Shown here piece by piece: positions 1-7,098 of a DNA stretch of 10,683 nucleotides; within the stretch, counting starts at the first letter, position 1, and each line of letters begins with the position of its first letter. The notes beneath the pieces are model-generated. The model saw nothing but the letters and a program-made list of their open reading frames with translations, was not told where the DNA came from and did no database searches. Source of the stretch: DASUGM01 sp036274055 (GTDB taxonomy: Bacteria; Acidobacteriota; Vicinamibacteria; Vicinamibacterales; SCN-69-37); the NCBI GenBank assembly GCA_036274055.1, contig DASUGM010000046.1:1-10683 (forward strand), written 5' to 3'. The position numbers and the translations under genes were made by a program.

Positions 1-20
1 GAATTGACGTACGTCAATTC
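1..20. repeat. Perfect 20-bp palindrome downstream of the permease gene
   Basis: The first 20 bases equal their own reverse complement with no loop; the core is TTGACGTACGTCAA. It lies 24 bp past the stop of the permease gene. A second small inverted repeat, GTCCT-attc-AGGAC (42-55), overlaps that stop. There is no T-tract, so an intrinsic terminator is not supported. A dimeric operator for a gene to the left of the window is as likely as a transcript-end structure. Confidence 0.5.
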
Positions 21-44
21 AAGACGCGACCCCAAACGAGTGTC

Positions 45-2501
45 CTATTCAGGACGCAGTGCCTTAATCACGTCCACGCGTGACGCGCGCGCCGCCGGCA
101 TCATCGACGCGACGATCGCCGCCGCGATCAGAATTGTCGCCGCGACCGCCAGTGGCGCGGCGCCGGGCAGACGGACGTCGGTGACGAAGCTGCCGGCGAC
201 GCGGGCCAGCACGTAACCACCGACGACGCCGGCGACGATGCCGACGACGGCAATCACGGCGCCCTCTTTCAGGACCCGGGCGAGCAGTTGCTTCGGCTCC
301 GACCCAATCGCCAGGCGGATCCCGAACTCGCGCGTCCGCGCGCTGACCGAGAACGCCAGCACGCCGGCGACCCCGACAATCGCGATGAGCAGCGCCACAC
401 CGGCAAATCCGCTGAATACGAATGCGTTCAGGCGATCCGGCGCCAGCACTTCCGCGCGCACGTCCTCGAGCGTCGCCGCCTGCTCAACGGGCTGATCGGC
501 GGCGAGTTCGCGGATGATCTTGGTCACCGGCGGCACCAGCGTGTAGGGATCGACGCGCGCATTGGTGTGCACGAACAGACGTCCGCCGCCGATCTCCTGC
601 TCGAACGGGTGATACACCGTCAATGCCGGTCCGGGGACGATGTTCTCGTCGTCGACGTCGGCGGCGATGCCGACAATCCGGCGCGGGCCCTGAGCCACGC
701 CGACGAATTTCATCACCGGATCGGTCCAGCGCAGCGTGCGGTTGACGACGTCGCGGCTGCCGAACAGCCGGGTGGCCACGCTCTCGCTGATGATCACGAC
801 CGGTTCGGCGCCGTGGCGATCGGCGTCGGAGAAATCGCGGCCGGCGACCAGAGGCACGCCGATCGATGCGAAGAAGCTCGGCGACACCGTGCGGAAACGA
901 GCCCGCGGATCTTCTTCGCCATCGGCCTTACGGTAGCCGTCGATCGTGAATTGGAAGCCGGGACCGAAGACACCGGCGTCGCGCCACGGCACGGCGGTAC
1001 CGACCGCGACGTGCTCGACACCCGGAATCTCTCTGATCCGGCGCATCGCCTCCTTGTACATGACCGCGGTCTCGTGCGGCTTGCGCTCGAACGAGATCAC
1101 CGGCACGTTGAGCGCCAGCACGTTGCGCAAGTTGAACCCTGTCTCCGAGCGCTGCAGCGACATCAACGTCGTCAACAGCATGCCGGCGCCGGCGAGCAGC
1201 ACGAATGACGCGGCGATCTGCGTGACGGCGAAGGCGCGCAGGCGCCGGTTCGTGCCGGAGGTGATGCGAACGCTCCCCGTGGAGATCCCGATGCCTTGAG
1301 CGGCGTCAGACGAGGGCAAGCGCGGCACGAAGGCAAGCAGCACCGCCGCCGCGAGCGCGAGAACGACGCCGACCCAGAGGACGCTGGCGTCGATGGACAC
1401 GTCCAGGGCGCGCACCGAGAATCGCGCCGCATACTGCGTGAGGACCGTCACCATTGGATTCGCCAGCGCGACGCCAAGCGCGGCGCCGGCACCGCAGAGG
1501 ACGAGACTCTCCGCCAGCAGCGTCCGCCGCAGTGCGGCCCGGCTGGCGCCGAGCGCGGCGCGAATCGCGAGCTCGCCTTCGCGTCGAACCGACCGCGCCA
1601 GAATCAGATTGGCGACGTTCGAACACGCGATGACGAACACCAGCGCCGACGCCGCCAGCAGCACCAGCAGCACCGTGCGCGCCGGCGAGACAATCTGATC
1701 GCGCAGCATCTTCGCGTCGATCGTGAAGCGATCCTTCGTCGGGTACGCCTCGGGGTGCCGTTTGACCATCGCCGCATGCACGCCCTGCAATTCCGCGCGC
1801 GCCGATTCGAGCGTCTGCCCGGGCGCCAGGCGGCCGAACAACTCGGTCATCCGGTGCACCCGGCCTTCAACCATCGTCGCGTCGAGGTGATGCGGGCTGG
1901 TGACGACGTTGGCGATGATCTCGGTCTCGCTCGGATACGGCACCGACGGCTCGAGCACGCCAACGACGGTCGCGGTCCGATCGCCGAGCCGCAGCACTTT
2001 GCCGAGAACATCCGGATCGCTCTTCAGCGTCGTCGTCCAGAAACGATGCGTGAGGACGACCGCGCCCGAGGCGTTCGGGCCGTCGTCGGCTGGCCCGATC
2101 AGGCGACCGAGCACGGCATTGAGCCCCATCACCTCGAAGTACGAACCACCGACGACGCCGGCGCGAACCACGCGCGGATCGCCGAGGCCGACCATGGTGA
2201 ACTCGATGACGGAGAAGTCGCCGAAGGCCGCGATCGTCTTGGTGCTGTCGCGAAGGTCCTTGAGCTCCGGCACCGAGAAGTTGGCGTTGTCGGTCTGCGC
2301 GCCGGGCGCGCTCTGGCGGATGTAGATCAGTCGATCCTCGCCGCGGTTGACCAGCGGCCGCAGCAGCACGCCGCGAACGACGCTGAAGATCGCGGCATTG
2401 GCGCCGATGCCGAGCGCCAGTGTGACGACGACCGTGAGCGCCAGCCCTTTGACGCGGGCCAGCGACCGGAAAGCGAAGCGAAGATCGGCGAGGAAGCTCA
2501 T
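45..2501 (-). CDS. ADOP-type MacB/FtsX permease (duplicated orphan ABC permease)
   Basis: This is an 818-aa inner-membrane protein with two MacB_PCD+FtsX units. The first has a membrane helix at about residues 18-40 (ALTVVVTLALGIGANAAIF, the MacB signature), a periplasmic region to about 270, and FtsX helices at about 277-300, 330-350 and 374-393. The second has a helix at about 422-447, a periplasmic region, and FtsX helices at about 694-718, 747-770 and 783-802. No ATPase is encoded nearby, as is usual for 'acidobacterial duplicated orphan permeases'; the family is probably related to MacB-like efflux or mechanotransmission, and its substrate is unknown. I chose ATG at 2501 because GGAG lies upstream and the family's N-terminal MSFLADLRFAFRSL begins there; the open frame continues upstream to 3134 only as a shadow. 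The ATG overlaps the stop of the upstream SRPBCC gene (ATGA), so the two are translationally coupled. The usual N-terminal ADOP prefix domain is absent. Confidence 0.93.
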   Translation of the reverse strand: MSFLADLRFAFRSLARVKGLALTVVVTLALGIGANAAIFSVVRGVLLRPLVNRGEDRLIYIRQSAPGAQTDNANFSVPELKDLRDSTKTIAAFGDFSVIEFTMVGLGDPRVVRAGVVGGSYFEVMGLNAVLGRLIGPADDGPNASGAVVLTHRFWTTTLKSDPDVLGKVLRLGDRTATVVGVLEPSVPYPSETEIIANVVTSPHHLDATMVEGRVHRMTELFGRLAPGQTLESARAELQGVHAAMVKRHPEAYPTKDRFTIDAKMLRDQIVSPARTVLLVLLAASALVFVIACSNVANLILARSVRREGELAIRAALGASRAALRRTLLAESLVLCGAGAALGVALANPMVTVLTQYAARFSVRALDVSIDASVLWVGVVLALAAAVLLAFVPRLPSSDAAQGIGISTGSVRITSGTNRRLRAFAVTQIAASFVLLAGAGMLLTTLMSLQRSETGFNLRNVLALNVPVISFERKPHETAVMYKEAMRRIREIPGVEHVAVGTAVPWRDAGVFGPGFQFTIDGYRKADGEEDPRARFRTVSPSFFASIGVPLVAGRDFSDADRHGAEPVVIISESVATRLFGSRDVVNRTLRWTDPVMKFVGVAQGPRRIVGIAADVDDENIVPGPALTVYHPFEQEIGGGRLFVHTNARVDPYTLVPPVTKIIRELAADQPVEQAATLEDVRAEVLAPDRLNAFVFSGFAGVALLIAIVGVAGVLAFSVSARTREFGIRLAIGSEPKQLLARVLKEGAVIAVVGIVAGVVGGYVLARVAGSFVTDVRLPGAAPLAVAATILIAAAIVASMMPAARASRVDVIKALRPE

Positions 2502-2992
2502 CTCAGTGTCTCCAGCAGTTCTGCGAGCGCATCGAGGCTCTTGGCCGCGCCCTGCTCCATCCCGGACTGCAACATGCCGTCGCGCACGGCTTTCGAGCCG
2601 CACCACGTCATCTCGCGCAGCGTTGTCCGTCCGTTGTGCTCGTCGAAGGTCGTGGTGACCAGCGCTTCGTGCATCTTGAACGGATCGACGTCGTAGATCT
2701 GCGTGTAGACCAGGCGCGTGGGCGCGGCAATTTCGCGGTAGACACCCTTGAACGGGTATTCCTGGCCGCCCGCTTTGCGAATCACATAACGATAGCCGCC
2801 GCCGACACGGAGATCGATTTCGCAGACGGCAAGCTGCTCGACGCCGCCGCCGCAGCCCCACCATTTCGCCACGTGCTCGGGCCTGGTCAGCGCCTCGAAG
2901 ACGAGCGCGCGGGGGGCGTCGAACGTGCGCTCCATGTGGATCTCGTTGTCGGACGGCAACGTGACGATGAGACGTTCCTTCGCGGTCATCAT
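2498..2992 (-). CDS. AHSA1/SRPBCC-family protein
   Basis: This 164-aa protein has the SRPBCC (START-like, AHSA1/Aha1-type) helix-grip fold. The recognisable segments are IHMERTFDAPRALVFEALTRPEHVAKWWG at the start of the fold, a central RVGGGYRYVIR strand pair, and the C-terminal helix GMEQGAAKSLDALAELLETL. These proteins hold hydrophobic ligands in a cavity or act as small stress-linked proteins; the ligand here is unknown. It is encoded between an ArsR repressor and the permease, with the ATG overlapping the ArsR stop (ATGATGA) and its own TGA overlapping the permease ATG. I chose the first of two adjacent ATGs (2992) because GAGG lies 6 nt upstream of it. ArsR-SRPBCC pairs are common, and the SRPBCC protein is usually assumed to be controlled by its ArsR partner. 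Confidence 0.92.
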   Translation of the reverse strand: MMTAKERLIVTLPSDNEIHMERTFDAPRALVFEALTRPEHVAKWWGCGGGVEQLAVCEIDLRVGGGYRYVIRKAGGQEYPFKGVYREIAAPTRLVYTQIYDVDPFKMHEALVTTTFDEHNGRTTLREMTWCGSKAVRDGMLQSGMEQGAAKSLDALAELLETLR

Positions 2993-3369
2993 GAGAGTCC
3001 TCGCTTCTTCCTGGTGCGTGCGGGTTTCCGGCTGCGCGCGGCATCCTGCTGCTGCAGGTCGCGCAGGTAACCATCGAGCCGATCGAAACGCTCCTCCCAC
3101 ATCTGCCGATACCGCTCCACCCACGCGCCCGCATCCTTGAGCGGCCCGACTTCGAGCCGGCAGGGGCGGAATTGGGCTTCGCGCGCGCGTGCGATCAGGC
3201 CAGCGCGCTCGAGCACCTTCAGGTGCTTCGAAATCGCCGGCAGGCTCATCGCGAACGGCTCGGCCAGCTCGGTAACGGTCGCGTCCCCGGTCGCAAGCCG
3301 CGCCAGAATCGCCCTTCGGGTCGAGTCGGCGAGCGCGGCAAACGTGGCGTCGAGTGTGTCTGGCGTCAT
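2989..3369 (-). CDS. ArsR-family transcriptional repressor
   Basis: This 126-aa winged-helix regulator has the recognisable ArsR core: TFAALADSTRRAILARLATGDATVTELAEPFAMSLPAISKHLKVLERAGLI (about residues 9-59), with the recognition helix in MSLPAISKHLKVLE. It lacks the paired cysteines of metal-sensing ArsR/SmtB proteins, so it belongs to the metal-independent group usually linked to AHSA1/SRPBCC genes. A basic tail (SRKPARTRKKRG) ends the protein. ATG at 3369 is the only sensible start; no strong Shine-Dalgarno sequence is visible. It heads an ArsR-SRPBCC-permease operon with overlapping genes. The inverted repeat over its own promoter implies autorepression. The inducer cannot be told from the sequence. 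Confidence 0.94.
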   Translation of the reverse strand: MTPDTLDATFAALADSTRRAILARLATGDATVTELAEPFAMSLPAISKHLKVLERAGLIARAREAQFRPCRLEVGPLKDAGAWVERYRQMWEERFDRLDGYLRDLQQQDAARSRKPARTRKKRGLS

Positions 3370-3372
3370 CGA

Positions 3373-3404
3373 TTAACTCGTAGGTTAATTAGCTATTGAG
3401 TTAA
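3373..3404 (-). promoter_or_regulatory. Probable ArsR operator (TTAACTC/GAGTTAA inverted repeat)
   Basis: TTAACTC (3373-3379) and GAGTTAA (3398-3404) form a perfect 7-bp inverted repeat separated by 18 bp. The centre holds another A/T-rich half site, GGTTAATTAG. The patch is AT-rich in a GC-rich window, sits directly upstream of the ArsR start, and its right half overlaps the -10 box. Binding is inferred from position and symmetry, not from a known consensus. Confidence 0.6.
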
Positions 3405-3431
3405 ATACACCGCATCGCGCCCGCCTGTCAA
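3402..3431 (-). promoter_or_regulatory. Sigma70-like promoter of the ArsR-SRPBCC-permease operon
   Basis: On the minus strand a consensus -35 TTGACA (3426-3431) is followed after 18 bp by TATTTA (3402-3407). Transcription would start near 3395, giving a leader of about 25 nt before the ArsR ATG. The -10 overlaps one arm of the inverted repeat, so a bound repressor would block polymerase. Confidence 0.65.
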
Positions 3432-3450
3432 GAGCGACAGCACCATTGAG

Positions 3451-3555
3451 GTGCGTGAAGGAAGCTGCAGGACCGTGGAGGCGATTTTCCGGGTCTTCCC
3501 AGGCGCTCCTTCATGCTCCTTCACCTTCCTACATCTCCTTCACGGTGCAGTCGAG
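3451..3555. repeat. Dispersed palindromic decamer repeat, copy A
   Basis: On the minus strand this stretch reads as near-10-bp tandem units GTGAAGGAGA / TGTAGGAAGG / TGAAGGAGCA / TGAAGGAGC (3503-3543), and a looser GTGAAGGA arm lies at 3455 on the plus strand. The outer end CCTTCACGGTGCAGTCGAG (3537-3555) is identical to the end of copy B at 6195-6213. The repeat fills the gap between the ArsR promoter and the sigma-factor gene and supplies that gene's last codons (Ser-Thr-Ala-Pro-stop). It may form hairpins in the transcript of the sigma gene and end or stabilise it. Confidence 0.7.
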
Positions 3556-4820
3556 TCTTGCTCTTTCGCCCGCGCCAGCAGCACGTCCCGATCGCGCGCG
3601 TTCCGCGTTAGTGCCGCGGCGCGCTCGAAGGCAGCGCGCGCCTCGTCGCGGCGTCCGAGCCGGGCCAGCAGGTCGGCGCGGGCGCTGGCCCAATGCGGGT
3701 ACTCGCGCATCGTCGGGTGATCGGCGATCGCGTCGACGATTTCGAGGCCAGCCGCGGGATCGCCGGCCATGGCGATCGCCACTGCGCGGTTCAACTCGAC
3801 GACCGGGGACGGCATCACCCGCGACAGCTCGGCGTAGAGCGCGGCGATCCGCGCCCAGTCCGTGTCCGCGGCCGTCCGCGCCCGCGCATGACACGCGGCA
3901 ATCGCTCCCTGCAGCGCGTACGGGCCATGCGCGCCGTCCAGCTGCTGCGCCCGCGTCAGCGCCGCGAGTCCGTGGTGGATCAGCAGTTGATCCCACCGCG
4001 ATCGATCCTGATCGAGCAGCAGGATCGGCTCACCCGTCCGACTGACGCGGGCGCGGATTCGCGAGGCTTGAAGTTCCATCAGCGCCACCAGTCCATGCAC
4101 TTCCGATTCACCCGGTGCGAGACCGGCGAGCACACGGCCAAGCCGCATCGCGTCCTCGCAGAGCTGCGGCCGCATCCAGTCGTCGCCGGCGGTCGCCGAG
4201 TAGCCCTCGTTGAAAACCAGGTAGATCACTTCCAGCACCGACGCGAGGCGGGCGGCGCGATCGGCGCCACGCGGCACTTCGAACGGCACGCGCGCCCGCG
4301 CGATCGCCTTCTTCGCCCGGACGATCCGCTGCGCGATCGTCGGCTCGGGCACGAGATAGGCGCGCGCGATCTCGTCGGTCGTCAGTCCGCCCAGCAATCG
4401 CAACGTCAGCGCAACGCGCGCATCGGCGGACAGCACCGGGTGACACGCGGTGAACATCAGCCGCAGGACGTCGTCGCCGACGTCGTCGTCGAGCGCGGTG
4501 TCGAAATCGGGCGCGCGATCCTGTTCGGCCTCGAGTTCATAGGCGACCTGCTCGTGTTTGCGCTCGGCGCGCTGCCGATGGCGGAAGTGATCGATGGCGC
4601 GGTGCTTGGCGGCCTGCATCAGCCAGGCGCCCGGATTGCGCGGGATGCCTTCCGCCGGCCATTGCTGCAGGGCCGCGACCAGGGCGTCCTGCGCCAGTTC
4701 TTCGGCGAGACTGATGTCGCGCACGATCCTGACGAGTGCGCCGATCAGCTTCGCGGATTCGATCCGCCAGACCGCGTCGATGGCAGCGTGGGTTTCGGGA
4801 GCGGTTTCGGGAGCCTGCAC
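3540..4820 (-). CDS. ECF42-type RNA polymerase sigma factor with C-terminal TPR-like extension
   Basis: This 426-aa sigma factor has region 2 at about residues 12-82 (ESAKLIGALVRIVRDISLAEELAQDAL, then AWLMQAAKHRAIDHFRHRQR) and region 4 at about 120-175 (ARVALTLRLLGGLTTDEIARAYLVPEPTIAQRIVRAKKAI). A roughly 240-aa helical extension follows (RLASVLEVIYLVFNEGYSA ... VELNRAVAIAMAGDP ... ARADLLARLGRRDEARAAFERA) with TPR character. This architecture, next to a DGPF gene, marks group ECF42, which lacks a classical anti-sigma factor and is thought to be controlled through the extension. Its start is the GTG at 4820; upstream in-frame ATG/GTG codons run into TGA. The DGPF gene ends 34 nt upstream. The last codons lie in a repeat shared with 6195-6213, so the C-terminus may have been reset by the repeat. 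Confidence 0.93.
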   Translation of the reverse strand: MQAPETAPETHAAIDAVWRIESAKLIGALVRIVRDISLAEELAQDALVAALQQWPAEGIPRNPGAWLMQAAKHRAIDHFRHRQRAERKHEQVAYELEAEQDRAPDFDTALDDDVGDDVLRLMFTACHPVLSADARVALTLRLLGGLTTDEIARAYLVPEPTIAQRIVRAKKAIARARVPFEVPRGADRAARLASVLEVIYLVFNEGYSATAGDDWMRPQLCEDAMRLGRVLAGLAPGESEVHGLVALMELQASRIRARVSRTGEPILLLDQDRSRWDQLLIHHGLAALTRAQQLDGAHGPYALQGAIAACHARARTAADTDWARIAALYAELSRVMPSPVVELNRAVAIAMAGDPAAGLEIVDAIADHPTMREYPHWASARADLLARLGRRDEARAAFERAAALTRNARDRDVLLARAKEQDSTAP

Positions 4821-4854
4821 GGCTACCGATCACACCATCGCCGCCGGCCGCGCG

Positions 4855-5286
4855 CTACTTTTTCTTGTTGGCTTCCATCTGCTGGACGAGCCGCTCTTCG
4901 CGCTCGCGCAGCTCGGGCGTGAACTCGGCACCGAAGTCGTCAGCATCGAAGATCTGCCGGATTTCGATCTCGGAGTCACCCGGCATCGGGTTCGGACAGC
5001 GCTTCACCCACTCGATCGCCTCTTCGCGCGATCGCACCTGCCAGATCCAGTAGCCGGCGATCAGTTCCTTGGTCTCGGCAAACGGGCCGTCGATGATCTC
5101 GCGCTTCTCCCCCGAGAACCGGACGCGGACGCCCTTCGAGCTCGGATGCAAGCCCTCGCCCGCGAGCATGATCCCGGCCTTCGCCAGGTCTTCGTTGTAC
5201 TTGGTCATCGCCGTCAGCAACTCCTCGGTCGGCATCACCCCGGCCTCGGAGTCCTTCGTCGCCTTCACAATCACCATGAATCTCAT
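4855..5286 (-). CDS. DGPF/YCII-related protein, ECF42 partner
   Basis: This 143-aa protein has the DGPF (YCII-like, dimeric ferredoxin-like) fold. It starts MRFMVIVKATKDSEAG, has the PTEELLTAMTKYNEDLAKAGIM helix, and carries the name-giving motif IIDGPFAETKELIAGYWI with D66-G67-P68-F69. A charged tail (RERE...EANKKK) follows. DGPF genes are the hallmark neighbours and presumed targets of ECF42 sigma factors; their biochemical role is not established. I chose ATG at 5286 because a full AGGAGG lies at 5296-5301, 9 nt upstream; a GTG at 5310 would put the Shine-Dalgarno inside the gene. The sigma factor follows after 34 nt, so they are probably co-transcribed from the promoter at 5311-5337. Confidence 0.93.
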   Translation of the reverse strand: MRFMVIVKATKDSEAGVMPTEELLTAMTKYNEDLAKAGIMLAGEGLHPSSKGVRVRFSGEKREIIDGPFAETKELIAGYWIWQVRSREEAIEWVKRCPNPMPGDSEIEIRQIFDADDFGAEFTPELREREERLVQQMEANKKK

Positions 5287-5310
5287 CGTCCCTTGCCTCC
5301 TCAAAGACAC

Positions 5311-5337
5311 GTCGCCCGGGAAGGGGGCAGATCGACA
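5311..5337 (-). promoter_or_regulatory. Candidate ECF42-dependent promoter (TGTCGA-N17-CGAC)
   Basis: On the minus strand TGTCGA (5332-5337) is followed after exactly 17 bp by CGAC (5311-5314), about 25 nt before the DGPF start. From memory, ECF42 target promoters have TGTCGA at -35 and CGA/TC at -10; the match and the position before a DGPF-ECF42 pair support an autoregulated promoter. I could not test binding or search for other copies. Confidence 0.65.
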
Positions 5338-5428
5338 GGGTCAGACAGATTTTTTCACTAATTCTCGTCTGTGCTGCTGTGCGGGGTGCTATGTGCTTCA
5401 GTGTGCTTCAATAGCGGCACACAGAAAC

Positions 5429-6079
5429 ATGGCGCTTCCGCTGCTGCAACTCCGGCATCAGTCGACGACAGTCGCGGCCTCCGCGGAGGCGCTGGCGGCG
5501 GCCCGAGCCGAATTCGAACGAAACGAGTACTTGAAGCTGCCCGCGTTCCTCGATCCGGGCCTGCTCGCCACTTTGCTCGACGAACTCGACCGGACCGAGT
5601 TCTACGACCGCGTTCATGAAGGCATCGGCACCGAACTCTGCGCCGTGCCAGGACTGGTCTCGGGCACGCTCGAGATGCTGATGAACGACCCGCTGCTGCA
5701 TCAGACCATCGAGGCGGTCACTGGCTGCGGACATATCGGTTGTTTTCAGGGCCGCGTCTATCGCCTGGTCCCGAACACCGGCCATTACGACTCGTGGCAC
5801 AGTGACGTCGGCGAAGATCGCCTCGTCGCGCTGAGCATCAACCTCGGACGCGAACCGTACGAGGGCGGCCGACTGCAGATCCGCTACGCCGACGCGACCG
5901 CGGTGCTCAGCGAGGTCAGCAATCCGATCGCCGGCGACGCGGTGATGTTCCGCGTCCATCCGACGCTCCGGCACCGCGTTGATCCCGTCACCGGCGCCGT
6001 GCCGCGCACTGCCTACGCCGGCTGGTTCTGCTCACAGCCGGAGTTCGTGACGCTGATGCTGGAAAGATTGGGGCGTTAA
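5429..6079 (+). CDS. 2-oxoglutarate/Fe(II)-dependent oxygenase (plus strand)
   Basis: This 216-aa protein has the double-stranded beta-helix core of 2OG-Fe(II) oxygenases. The iron ligands are readable as H124-x-D126 in DSWHSDVGED and H182 in LRHRVDPV, with R193 (VPRTAYAGWF) as the likely 2-oxoglutarate-binding arginine. The N-terminal part (FERNEYLKLPAFLDPGLLATLLDEL) resembles prolyl-4-hydroxylase-like proteins. The substrate is unknown. ATG at 5429 fits the family start; the ribosome-binding site is weak, and a 10-bp-spaced direct repeat TGTGCTTCA (5392-5400, 5402-5410) lies just upstream. It converges on the kinase gene of the RiPP operon and is divergent from the DGPF gene, so it is not in that operon, but its position makes it a candidate tailoring enzyme for the peptide. 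It could equally be unrelated. Confidence 0.9.
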   Translation: MALPLLQLRHQSTTVAASAEALAAARAEFERNEYLKLPAFLDPGLLATLLDELDRTEFYDRVHEGIGTELCAVPGLVSGTLEMLMNDPLLHQTIEAVTGCGHIGCFQGRVYRLVPNTGHYDSWHSDVGEDRLVALSINLGREPYEGGRLQIRYADATAVLSEVSNPIAGDAVMFRVHPTLRHRVDPVTGAVPRTAYAGWFCSQPEFVTLMLERLGR

Positions 6080-6100
6080 CTTCTTCAGAGCGCTCGGGAG

Positions 6101-6213
6101 GATCTCTGTAGGAGATGTAGGAGCGTGAAGGAGATTTCGATTCTCGAAAACCCGAGAGAAGCTCCTGAATGCTCCTCAACAATCCTCGAAGGATCCTTCA
6201 CGGTGCAGTCGAG
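6101..6213. repeat. Dispersed palindromic decamer repeat, copy B (convergent gene gap)
   Basis: The element begins TGTAGGAGA / TGTAGGAGCG / TGAAGGAGAT (10-bp units at 6108-6136) and ends with CCTTCACGGTGCAGTCGAG (6195-6213), as in copy A. It contains small hairpins: TCTCG-AAAACC-CGAGA (about 6143-6158) and ATCCT-cga-AGGAT (6182-6194). It fills the gap between the converging oxygenase (ends 6079) and kinase (ends 6220) genes, where it could serve as a two-way transcript end. There is no T-tract typical of an intrinsic terminator. Confidence 0.68.
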
Positions 6214-6219
6214 CTTCTG

Positions 6220-7098
6220 TCAGCTCACCACCGCCGTCGAGCGCGGGAGTTCCAGGCGCAGCGCCGCGATGATCGCGTCGAACAGCTCCTCAATCTTGGC
6301 CGGCGACGGCGCGAACGAGACGGCGAACATCGGCACATCGGCGACGGTGCGCAGGTAGGTCTGCACCATCGCGGCGCGGCGATTCGCGTCGGACCAGTCG
6401 AACTCATGCGCGTGCGTGAGGAGCGCCGTGAACGCGTCGGCGGGCGCGATCGGCGCGATCCGGGCCGGGGCGTCGAGATCGGTGACGCGCTCGAGCACGC
6501 AGAGCGCGCGGATTGGCAGCGGGCTGGCGTGCGCTTGCGCGCCCGGGCCATTGAATTCGAAGCGCGAGTGCTCGGGCAGCACGCCGCGCAATAGCCGCTC
6601 CGATCCTTCGCGCAACCGCACCTCGAACGGCAGCGGCATCGTGACGATCCCGCCATGCACGCCGACGACCACACCGTCGTCCGCCCACTGCGGAAATCCG
6701 CGGCGGCTGAGACCGTACGCGATCGTCGACTTCCCGGTTTCCGATCGCGCGCAGAACGCGACGACGCCGCCGGCGGCGACAATGCCGCTCGCATGCAGCA
6801 CTTCCCAGCCCGCGGCCTGCATCGCCATCGGCAGCACGCTGCGGCGATAGACGTCCCAGACCGAGCTCAGCCGAGCCTCGGGTTCGGGATACGCGATGAT
6901 CGATTGTTCGTCGGGAAAATTGAAGCGATAGGCCGCCAGGCGCGGCCAGAGCATCCAGGCGCCGCCGCGGTGACGAAATCCGTGCGCGACGGTTTGACCG
7001 TCCGGCGTGAGCCAGCGTTGGAGGGGTGGAGGATCGGCCGGAAATCCTGGAGGCGGACTTCCAGCGGCCGATCCGACGATCAACTTCGGAAAAACCAT
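6220..7098 (-). CDS. HPr-kinase-like peptide kinase of the lasso/RiPP operon
   Basis: This 292-aa protein resembles HPr(Ser) kinase-like enzymes found in RiPP clusters, such as the lasso peptide kinases of the paeninodin pathway (PadeK/ThcoK type), which phosphorylate a serine of the precursor. The catalytic block is clear: EVLHASGIV...GGVVAFCARSETGKSTIAYGLSRRG, with Walker A at about 117-125, and W138-ADD as the metal/catalytic acids. The first Walker A glycine is alanine (ARSETGKST). I chose ATG at 7098, 22 nt after the precursor stop; a GTG at 7155 would overlap the precursor, has no ribosome-binding site, and adds 19 residues with no family likeness. It is the last gene of the operon. The likely target is a serine in the precursor, but here the peptide ends in glycine, so an internal site (SSS block or Ser44) would be needed. 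Confidence 0.85.
   Translation of the reverse strand: MVFPKLIVGSAAGSPPPGFPADPPPLQRWLTPDGQTVAHGFRHRGGAWMLWPRLAAYRFNFPDEQSIIAYPEPEARLSSVWDVYRRSVLPMAMQAAGWEVLHASGIVAAGGVVAFCARSETGKSTIAYGLSRRGFPQWADDGVVVGVHGGIVTMPLPFEVRLREGSERLLRGVLPEHSRFEFNGPGAQAHASPLPIRALCVLERVTDLDAPARIAPIAPADAFTALLTHAHEFDWSDANRRAAMVQTYLRTVADVPMFAVSFAPSPAKIEELFDAIIAALRLELPRSTAVVS

Noticed and set aside
288..2696. Long plus-strand frames at 288-1208 and 1296-2696
   Set aside because: Arg/His/Asp-rich shadows of the permease gene in GC-rich DNA with no recognisable domains.
2502..3134. N-terminal extension of the permease reading frame to 3134
   Set aside because: It runs antiparallel in frame through the SRPBCC and ArsR genes, has no family likeness, and the ADOP start with a Shine-Dalgarno is at 2501.
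3693..4922. Plus-strand 409-aa frame
   Set aside because: Shadow of the sigma-factor gene; composition is arginine-rich and lacks domains.
6080..6219. Standard Rho-independent terminator between the converging genes
   Set aside because: Small hairpins are present but no T-tract follows on either strand.
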